Positions 1 to 5,235 of a stretch of 8,016 nucleotides of DNA are shown in pieces. The DNA lies in assembly GCA_011046315.1 (NCBI GenBank), contig DSAU01000260.1, forward strand, positions 1-8,016, in the 5' to 3' direction. Position 1 is the first letter of the stretch. Every line of letters begins with the position of its first letter. The stretch comes from a bacterium (GTDB lineage Bacteria > Zhuqueibacterota > Zhuqueibacteria > Thermofontimicrobiales > Thermofontimicrobiaceae). Both the position numbers and the translations under genes were made by a program. The notes beneath the pieces were generated by a model, which was given only the letters and a program-made list of their open reading frames with translations, had not been told where the DNA came from and did not search any database.

Positions 1-15
1 GTCAAAAGAATATTT

Positions 16-135
16 AGTGCCTGTCTGTCCGAAAATTGCCGTTATTTGTAAAGCAAGCATCTTGCTTGCACATAAAAATAAGGAATTAGCTAAGGTTTTC
101 GTCGCAAGCTGGAAGCTTATGTTACATTTTCGGAC
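16..135. repeat. Interrupted inverted repeat with two small inner hairpins upstream of ygeY
   Basis: An exact 10-bp inverted repeat, gtccgaaaat at 27-36 and attttcggac at 126-135, brackets about 90 bases. Inside are two tight stems: aagcaag/cttgctt (51-57 with 61-67, loop cat) and aagct/agctt (106-110 with 114-118, loop gga). The left arm, read from 16, is the same motif as at 1467-1483 (agtacctgtccgaaaat), but here it carries a 4-base tgtc tandem duplication at 22-29. The element ends 20 bases before the ygeY start codon, so it lies in or next to that gene's leader. It looks like a non-coding dispersed palindromic element, perhaps truncated by the window edge. It carries no open frame of its own. 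Whether it is mobile or regulatory is not visible. Confidence 0.55.
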
Positions 136-154
136 GGCCGCTATTTAACATACC

Positions 155-1390
155 ATGAGTCGAATTGTGAAAAAAGAAAAGATTGTTGCTGATTCATTTG
201 CATTGCTCGAAAAACGCCAAAACCAATTGAATTTGTTACTGCAACAGCTCATCCAAATCCGCAGCTACAGCGGTGAAGAAAAACAGATCGTTAAATTTAT
301 TGTCAATAAAATGAATGAATTCGGTTTTGACCAGGCATTTATTGACGGGCTGGGAAATGCGGTGGGGCGCATTGGCGCCGGTCCAATGAAAATATTGTTT
401 GACGCCCATATCGACACGGTGAAAGTCACCGAAGATGAAAAATGGGAACACCCGCCGTTCGAAGGCAAAATTGTCCACGGCAAAATTTACGGCCGGGGCG
501 CGGTGGATGAGAAACCGGCAATGGCTGGATTTTTAATGGCGGGACAGATTCTGAAATCGATGATGAACAGCAATGAATTGCCATTTACACTGTATGTAGT
601 GGGATCGGTCATCGAGGAAGACGCCGATGGCTATCCGCTGTTTCATTTGATTCAAAATGAGAACATCAAGCCGGATTATGTGCTGCTCGGCGAGCCGACT
701 GATCTGCAGGTTTATCGTGGTCAGCGCGGCAGAATGGAAATAAAAATTACCACCACCGGAAAGTCCGCTCATGGCGCCCATAACCAACAGGGCGTCAATG
801 CTGTTTATAAGATGACGCCGATTATTTCTGCAATCGAGCAATTGGATAAAAATCTTCCGATTGTTGAGCCGCTTGGCAAAGGTTCGATCACGGTCAGTCA
901 GGTGGTCACACGGGCGCCGTCGCTCTGTTCGGTGCCGGATTTCTGCGAAATTCATCTGGATCGGCGGCTGACACTCGGGGAGACCAGGGAATCTGCGCTG
1001 CTGCAATTGCAAAATTTAGTCGAAAAATTGGAAGTCGGTGCATCGATTTCGATCCCGGTTTTCGAGGGAAAAAGCTGGAAAGGCACAGAATTTCAGCAGG
1101 AAGCATATTATCCGACCTGGCTGCTTGATGAAAATGATATATTGACCCGCGCCGGTATGAAAACGGCTTTAACCGTACTGGATGCGGCTGCCCGCCTGGG
1201 AAGCTGGGCATTTTCAACCAACGGCGTGGCAACAGCCGGTCATTTTGGAATTCCTACCATCGGATTCGCGCCCGGCAAGGAGGAGCTTTCGCACTCCTCA
1301 CGCGAGGAATTAAATCTGGCGGATTTACTGACAGCGACAAAATTTTATACATTATTTCCGTTTGTGTTATCAGAATCAATTCGTAGTTAA
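155..1390 (+). CDS. ygeY: YgeY-family M20 metallohydrolase, selenium-metabolism linked
   Basis: This is a cytosolic dinuclear-metal hydrolase of the M20 family (411 residues, close to the usual size of about 400), with no signal peptide. Visible M20 signatures are AHIDTV (84-89, ligand H85 and D87), GRGAVDEKP (113-121, ligand D118), the EE pair at 154-155 (general-base glutamate and metal ligand), GEPTD (179-183) and H380 in EELSHSS. SAHGAH around H206 lies in the lid/dimerisation domain. The stretches VYRGQRGRMEI (187-196), DRRLTLGET (269-277) and STNGV (354-358) match my recollection of YgeY rather than ordinary ArgE or DapE. YgeY genes travel with ygeW, a PLP lyase and molybdenum hydroxylases; a role in cleaving ureido or amide intermediates of purine breakdown is inferred, and the true substrate is not shown. 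The ATG at 155 has no clear Shine-Dalgarno. A GTG at 167 is an alternative, and either keeps all motifs. The gap to ygeW is 430 bases, so cotranscription is uncertain. Confidence 0.9.
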   Translation: MSRIVKKEKIVADSFALLEKRQNQLNLLLQQLIQIRSYSGEEKQIVKFIVNKMNEFGFDQAFIDGLGNAVGRIGAGPMKILFDAHIDTVKVTEDEKWEHPPFEGKIVHGKIYGRGAVDEKPAMAGFLMAGQILKSMMNSNELPFTLYVVGSVIEEDADGYPLFHLIQNENIKPDYVLLGEPTDLQVYRGQRGRMEIKITTTGKSAHGAHNQQGVNAVYKMTPIISAIEQLDKNLPIVEPLGKGSITVSQVVTRAPSLCSVPDFCEIHLDRRLTLGETRESALLQLQNLVEKLEVGASISIPVFEGKSWKGTEFQQEAYYPTWLLDENDILTRAGMKTALTVLDAAARLGSWAFSTNGVATAGHFGIPTIGFAPGKEELSHSSREELNLADLLTATKFYTLFPFVLSESIRS

Positions 1391-1419
1391 AGTATATTTG
1401 AAAAAACATTGTATTTTCT

Positions 1420-1431
1420 GGACTAAAGTCC
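1420..1431. repeat. Small palindrome ggact-aa-agtcc
   Basis: This perfect 5-bp inverted repeat (1420-1424 with 1427-1431) lies just after ygeY and just before the larger palindromic element. It belongs to the same style of tight hairpins seen elsewhere in the intergenic DNA. It is too short, and lacks a T-run, to be called a terminator. Confidence 0.35.
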
Positions 1432-1449
1432 AACTGTTATACAGATTTT

Positions 1450-1633
1450 GGCTAACCCCGGCTTTAAGTACCTGTCCGAAAATAGCTCCTTACATTGTCA
1501 TTGCGAGGCACGGAGTGCCGAAGCAATCTCTTGATAATAAAAGGATTACTTCTCCCGATGAAACGTGATCGCAATGACAGTAAAGGGCGAATGAAAGTCT
1601 TTTTCAGACAAACACTTAAAGCTATGGTTAGCC
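1450..1633. repeat. Outer palindromic element with long imperfect terminal inverted repeats
   Basis: Starting ggctaaccccggctttaagt at 1450-1469, the sequence returns as a reverse complement at 1614-1633 (acttaaagctatggttagcc), with 17 of 20 positions matching by eye. The symmetry continues inward: cctgtccgaaaatag after the left arm pairs imperfectly with ctttttcagacaaac before the right arm. The whole therefore reads as about 184 bases with arms of about 40. There is no coding potential. The left arm motif agtacctgtccgaaaat (1467-1483) recurs at 16-36, making this a repeat family rather than a chance palindrome. It resembles MITE or REP-like non-autonomous elements; no transposase or clear target-site duplication is visible. 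Confidence 0.6.
1490..1583. repeat. Inner 'cattgcgagg' palindromic element nested in the outer one
   Basis: A perfect 11-bp inverted repeat, tgtcattgcga (1496-1506) and tcgcaatgaca (1569-1579), is extended outward by ttac (1490-1493) and gtaa (1580-1583) with a two-base offset. Inside are ggcac/gtgcc (1507-1511 with 1515-1519, loop gga) and gaagcaatc/gattacttc (1520-1528 with 1544-1552, 8 of 9). The text cattgcgagg...gaagcaatctc is a recognisable extragenic palindrome style seen in many unrelated bacterial genomes. This is knowledge from memory, not a search result. Its position exactly between the arms of another palindrome suggests insertion of one element into another. Confidence 0.6.
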
Positions 1634-1775
1634 CCTTGTTCGATCAGGTGAGCTTCAGCCCAAATTTGTGAATAATTCAGGTTGCAGTGCATTCAGTGTT
1701 TTCGGTGTTTAATTATTAATCCCACTTTTCAGCGGAATTAAAGTTTTTCCTTAATTCAAAATTTGATCTGAATTT
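1634..1775. other. Gene-free spacer before ygeW
   Basis: This is the remainder of the 430-base gap between ygeY and ygeW. It holds no credible open frame or RNA gene. The only structure noted is a short inverted repeat gaattaa/ttaattc (1735-1741 with 1751-1757) in AT-rich DNA leading to a candidate -10 box. It is the natural place for the ygeW promoter and any operator, but no known regulator site is recognised. Confidence 0.4.
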
Positions 1776-1781
1776 TATAAT
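1776..1781 (+). promoter_or_regulatory. Candidate -10 box for ygeW
   Basis: TATAAT matches the sigma-70 -10 consensus exactly, 39 bases before the ygeW start. No convincing -35 hexamer stands 16-19 bases upstream, so a promoter here may be activator dependent, or the match may be chance in AT-rich DNA. Confidence 0.35.
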
Positions 1782-1820
1782 CTTACTACAATAAAAAGGC
1801 TAATCGAGGAGTGTAAATTT

Positions 1821-2798
1821 ATGAACACAGCATTAAAGGGCAAACATTTTATCACCACTCAGGACTGGTCAATACAGGAATTAAAAACAATATTCGAGCT
1901 GGCGAAACAACTGAAATTGGATTTCGCCCGGGGAAAATTCAGCCGGCAGCATGCAGGTAAATCGCTGGGCATGATTTTTTTCGATCCGTCAACGCGCACC
2001 CGGACATCGTTTGAATCGGCAATGACTCAGCTCGGCGGACACAGCATATACTTCGCGCCGGAAACGATGCAGATTTCTCACGGCGAAGGCGCCAGAGATA
2101 CGGCAAAAGTTTTATCCGGATATTTGCAGGGGATTGCGGTGCGATTCTGCAAATTCGGTCAAGGCAACCGCTATCTCGAAGAGTTGCGGGCAGCCAGCGC
2201 TGTGCCCATTGTGAATATGCAATGCGACGTCTATCACCCTGCCCAGATTTTGGCAGATTACTTTACCATCATGGAACATTTTGGTGAAAATACCAGGGGG
2301 CTCAAACTGGGCGTGAGCTGGACTTATGCGCCGAATTATATGCGCCCATTGTCGGTTCCGCAAAGTTTGATTTTGATGATGCCCCGCTTCGGGATCGATG
2401 TTACACTGGCGCATCCACCGGAATTTCAATTGATGCCAGAGGTCATTGAGCAGGCAGAACGCAACGCCAGAGAGAGCGGTACGGTGTTTTCCGTTACCAA
2501 TCAGATGGAGCATGCTTTTGAGGATGCGGATGTGGTTATTCCCAAATCGTGGGGACCATTGATGCACACCCTTGATGCCAAACAGGGGCTGGCGTTGATT
2601 GATAAATATCCGGATTGGATTTGCGATGAAAAACGAATGGAATTGACGAAAAAGAATTCGCTGTACATGCATCCGTTACCAGCCGATCGCGGCAAAGAAG
2701 TCACCCCCGGGGTGATCGATGGACCTCATTCGGTAGTTTATCAAGAAGCTGAAAACCGTCTGCATGTGCAGAAGGCTTTGTTGTCGTTGATATTGTGA
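1821..2798 (+). CDS. ygeW: YgeW-type (knotted) carbamoyltransferase
   Basis: This is a cytosolic aspartate/ornithine carbamoyltransferase superfamily enzyme (325 residues). It transfers, or in catabolism phosphorolytically releases, a carbamoyl group. The N-terminal carbamoyl-phosphate site has STRTRTS (57-63) and HPAQ (139-142). The second domain has WTYAPNYMRPLSVPQ (167-181), RFGIDVTLAHP (189-199) and DADVVIPKSW (235-244), which resemble YgeW and the acetylornithine/succinylornithine knotted enzymes; the SMG loop of true ornithine transcarbamylase is absent. The C-terminal motif is HPLPADRGKEV (284-294), with Pro where OTC-type enzymes have Cys, but the following GPHSVVYQEAENRLHVQKAL reads like OTC. 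At 325 residues it is shorter than E. coli YgeW (about 396). A strong Shine-Dalgarno, aggag at 1807-1811, sits 9 bases before the ATG. Neighbouring ygeY supports a purine/ureido-compound catabolic role; the amino substrate is unknown. Biosynthetic argF is the main alternative and is less likely. Confidence 0.85.
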   Translation: MNTALKGKHFITTQDWSIQELKTIFELAKQLKLDFARGKFSRQHAGKSLGMIFFDPSTRTRTSFESAMTQLGGHSIYFAPETMQISHGEGARDTAKVLSGYLQGIAVRFCKFGQGNRYLEELRAASAVPIVNMQCDVYHPAQILADYFTIMEHFGENTRGLKLGVSWTYAPNYMRPLSVPQSLILMMPRFGIDVTLAHPPEFQLMPEVIEQAERNARESGTVFSVTNQMEHAFEDADVVIPKSWGPLMHTLDAKQGLALIDKYPDWICDEKRMELTKKNSLYMHPLPADRGKEVTPGVIDGPHSVVYQEAENRLHVQKALLSLIL

Positions 2799-2804
2799 TT
2801 TACG

Positions 2805-2831
2805 GATGCCATCCCTTGGAGGGATGGCATC
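2805..2831. repeat. Perfect 12-bp hairpin between ygeW and the PLP enzyme gene
   Basis: gatgccatccct at 2805-2816 and agggatggcatc at 2820-2831 form a perfect stem with a three-base tgg loop, starting 7 bases after the ygeW stop. It is GC-rich enough to be stable, but no T-run follows it (cggtagggtcggtaaaatcg), so it is not a classic intrinsic terminator in either direction. It may be a 3' mRNA-stabilising hairpin, an operon-internal attenuator or another REP-like repeat. Confidence 0.65.
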
Positions 2832-2864
2832 GGTAGGGTCGGTAAAATCGAAAGAATAATTTTT

Positions 2865-4133
2865 ATGAACCACTACCATTATAAATGCTCACAATGTAAC
2901 GCTACTTTTTCAAAAGCGACAATTGAGGAGAAATTCATTTACCTCTGCCCTGACTGCGGTAAAGCAGAAAAAAATAGACCGCTGGAAGGTGTGCTGCTGA
3001 TTGAATATGATTATGCAGCAATCGCAAGGAAGGTGAAAGCTGCTGCTATTCTTGATTTAAAACCTGGATCGTTCTGGGACTTTCCCTGGCTTTATCCGCT
3101 TGAATACAATCATAAATCGTTCACAAAAACTGTTTCCCAATCATTAGCGAAACTGATACTCAATCAGCATCCGACTTTAATCCAAAAAATTGATGATCGA
3201 CAAATTTACATTTTCGATGACAGCCGAAATCCCACCCTTTCTTTCAAAGACCGCGCTTCCACTCTTTTGGCGCTGAAAGCGAAACAATTGGGGATTACCG
3301 AGATTGCGGCTGCATCCACCGGAAACGCAGGGTCTTCATTAGCCGGTATTTGCGCCCGACTCGGATTAAAATCCCACATCTTTGCACCGGCAAAAATTCC
3401 CGAGGCGAAACGTTTGCAAATTCAAGCCTATGGCGCGAATATCTATCTGGTCGATGGCGATTATGATCAGGCGTTTGATCTCTGCCTCGAACTCGCCCAG
3501 GACAAAGGTTGGTACAACCGAAACACTGCTTACAATCCGCTGACCATCGAAGGAAAAAAAACGGCGGCGTTTGACATATTTCTGTCGATGCACGGGGATG
3601 TTCCGGATATTATTTTCATTCCAGTGGGCGACGGCGTTATTATTAGTGGGATCTACAAAGGATTTTGGGAGCTGAAGCAATTGGGTTGGATCAAACAAAT
3701 GCCGAAATTGATCGCGGTACAGTCAAACGGCAGCGATGCGCTGGTTCGGTATTTGCAAAGTCGCGTTTTTGAATTCAGGGCTGCAAGCTCAATTGCCGAT
3801 AGCATCTGTGCCGGCGCGCCGCGTAATTTATATTTGGCTGCCCGGTCGGTTGAGGAAACTGCGGGAGAAGCGATCTCGGTTACCGATGAAGAGATTTTGT
3901 CCGCTCAGAAGTATATTTCACAAAAGATGGGGATTTTGACTGAACCAGCAGCCGCAGCCAGTTTGGCAGGATATTTTAAACTTCGCCGGGAAAAATTTAT
4001 CGAAAAAAATGACAGGATCATGCTGTTATTGACCGGCAATGGATTAAAGGATTTGGCGTCTTTGGAATGCTGGAATCGGCCGGTTGAATCGAGGAGTATT
4101 GATGAGTGGAAAGCGTATTTTGACATAAAATAA
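2865..4133 (+). CDS. Zinc-ribbon threonine-synthase-like PLP enzyme (fold type II)
   Basis: This PLP-dependent beta/gamma-elimination or replacement enzyme is 422 residues long and cytosolic. An N-terminal zinc ribbon has CxxC pairs at C8/C11 and C28/C31, as in many threonine synthases. SFKDR (126-130) supplies the Schiff-base lysine K128. STGNAGSS (151-158) is the substrate/cofactor asparagine loop, PVGDG (253-257) resembles the glycine-rich phosphate loop, and LLLTGNGLKD (387-396) is the typical threonine-synthase C-terminal motif. The start at 2865 keeps the zinc ribbon intact but has only a weak ribosome site. By sequence the family is threonine synthase (phosphohomoserine to threonine). 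By position, 66 bases after a ygeW and near ygeY and xdh, it occupies the slot of diaminopropionate ammonia-lyase YgeX, also fold type II. A catabolic ammonia-lyase role is therefore possible but inferred. No homoserine kinase or other threonine gene is nearby, which weakens a biosynthetic reading. Confidence 0.82.
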   Translation: MNHYHYKCSQCNATFSKATIEEKFIYLCPDCGKAEKNRPLEGVLLIEYDYAAIARKVKAAAILDLKPGSFWDFPWLYPLEYNHKSFTKTVSQSLAKLILNQHPTLIQKIDDRQIYIFDDSRNPTLSFKDRASTLLALKAKQLGITEIAAASTGNAGSSLAGICARLGLKSHIFAPAKIPEAKRLQIQAYGANIYLVDGDYDQAFDLCLELAQDKGWYNRNTAYNPLTIEGKKTAAFDIFLSMHGDVPDIIFIPVGDGVIISGIYKGFWELKQLGWIKQMPKLIAVQSNGSDALVRYLQSRVFEFRAASSIADSICAGAPRNLYLAARSVEETAGEAISVTDEEILSAQKYISQKMGILTEPAAAASLAGYFKLRREKFIEKNDRIMLLLTGNGLKDLASLECWNRPVESRSIDEWKAYFDIK

Positions 4134-4154
4134 CACAGGAATAGAGACGATGTT

Positions 4155-4183
4155 TTGAAAAATAATTTTAACCAGTTTATACT
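4155..4183 (+). promoter_or_regulatory. Sigma-70-like promoter for mrr
   Basis: TTGAAA (4155-4160) and TATACT (4178-4183) are separated by exactly 17 bases, each matching consensus at five of six positions. The expected transcription start, around 4190, leaves a short leader containing the mrr Shine-Dalgarno. It lies downstream of the PLP enzyme stop, which suggests that the nuclease gene is expressed independently of the metabolic genes. Confidence 0.55.
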
Positions 4184-4213
4184 TCCTTCAATTCTACTAA
4201 ATGAGGTGCGAAA

Positions 4214-5146
4214 ATGGCAATACCTGATTATCAAACTATCATGCTTCCTCTGTTAAAACATTTGAGCGATAACAAGATAAGATCATCCAGAGAAACTTTT
4301 GATGCTCTTGCAAATGAATTCAATTTGACAGAAGAAGAAAGGAAGGAATTGCTCCCAAGTGGTCAACAATTGGTTTTTTTAAATCGCATTTCCTGGGCGA
4401 AGGTATATTTGAAAAAAGCTGGTTTGATCGAGTCGCCGAGACGTGGATATTTTAAGATAACTGAGAGCGGAATCAAAACATTAAATAAGAGTCCAGAGAA
4501 AATTGACAACGACTTTCTGAAACAATTTAAACAATTTCGAAAATTTATGAAAAACAAAAGCAAAAAAAGCATTGGCGGAGCTGAAAGATTTTCTGAAACT
4601 GATGAACTTGACACGAGAAAAACACCTGAAGAGTATCTGGAATATGGTTATCAACAGTTACATGAAGATTTATCAAATTCACTTTTAGAACAGATAAAAT
4701 CTTGCTCGGCGACATTTTTTGAAAAATTGGTCGTTGAATTATTACTCAAAATGGGATATGGCGGCTCACGTAAAGATGCCGGCAGAACGATCGGCAAAAC
4801 TGGTGACGGGGGTATCGATGGAATTATCAAAGAGGATAAACTTGGTCTGGACGTAATTTATATTCAGGCAAAGCGCTGGGAAGGAACTGTAGGCAGACCT
4901 GAAATTCAAAAGTTTGCTGGCGCTTTGCAGGGTCAACGGGCAAAAAAAGGAATATTTATCACAACTTCATCTTTTTCAAAAGATGCGGAGGAATATGCAT
5001 CGATGATCGAAAATAAAATTGTGCTAATTGATGGTGAACAGCTTTCAAATTTAATGATAGATTTTGATATTGGCGTGAATAAGATTGCAGCTTATGAAAT
5101 CAAACGAATCGATACGGATTATTTTACTGAGGAATCTTATCTATAA
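4214..5146 (+). CDS. mrr: Mrr-family restriction endonuclease
   Basis: This 310-residue protein has the full two-domain Mrr architecture. The N-terminal winged-helix DNA-binding domain (about 1-90, Mrr_N type) ends in the wing-like LIESPRRGYFKITESG. A lysine-rich linker (about 100-125) follows, then a PD-(D/E)xK catalytic domain (about 163-275). Its core is FFEKLVVELLLKMGYGG (168-184), GDGGIDGII (197-205, catalytic D202), IQAKRW (217-222, Q218 and K220) and GRPEIQKFAGALQG (227-240). All expected catalytic residues are present, so it is probably active. Characterised Mrr proteins cut methylated or otherwise modified DNA (type IV restriction); the target here is unknown. No methyltransferase or specificity gene is adjacent, consistent with a stand-alone enzyme. 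A gaggtg ribosome site at 4203-4208 and a good promoter precede it. The gene looks more AT-rich than its neighbours by eye and splits a metabolic gene set, both suggesting horizontal acquisition. Confidence 0.9.
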   Translation: MAIPDYQTIMLPLLKHLSDNKIRSSRETFDALANEFNLTEEERKELLPSGQQLVFLNRISWAKVYLKKAGLIESPRRGYFKITESGIKTLNKSPEKIDNDFLKQFKQFRKFMKNKSKKSIGGAERFSETDELDTRKTPEEYLEYGYQQLHEDLSNSLLEQIKSCSATFFEKLVVELLLKMGYGGSRKDAGRTIGKTGDGGIDGIIKEDKLGLDVIYIQAKRWEGTVGRPEIQKFAGALQGQRAKKGIFITTSSFSKDAEEYASMIENKIVLIDGEQLSNLMIDFDIGVNKIAAYEIKRIDTDYFTEESYL

Positions 5147-5235
5147 AACAAAACTTTGAGTTGTCAGCGGAAGAATTCATTCGCTAAAAACATTTGAGAT
5201 GGATCAATGTTTGATTATACAAAAACGAGGTAACC

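Noticed and set aside
906..1232. Minus-strand frame inside ygeY, and similar antisense frames inside the other genes
   Set aside because: They mirror strongly supported genes on the + strand and show no domain pattern of their own.
1362..1568. Open frame on the + strand spanning the end of ygeY and the palindromic repeats
   Set aside because: It overlaps ygeY out of frame and its remainder is repeat sequence; the translation has no protein-like pattern.
1490..1583. CRISPR-like or insertion-sequence interpretation of the nested repeats
   Set aside because: There are no regularly spaced direct repeats and no transposase frame; the structure is purely palindromic.
5194..5221. Possible promoter for xdhA: TTGAGA (5194-5199), 16 bases, TATACA (5216-5221)
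   Set aside because: The predicted transcript start would fall inside the Shine-Dalgarno at 5227-5230, leaving almost no leader, and the -10 match is only four of six.
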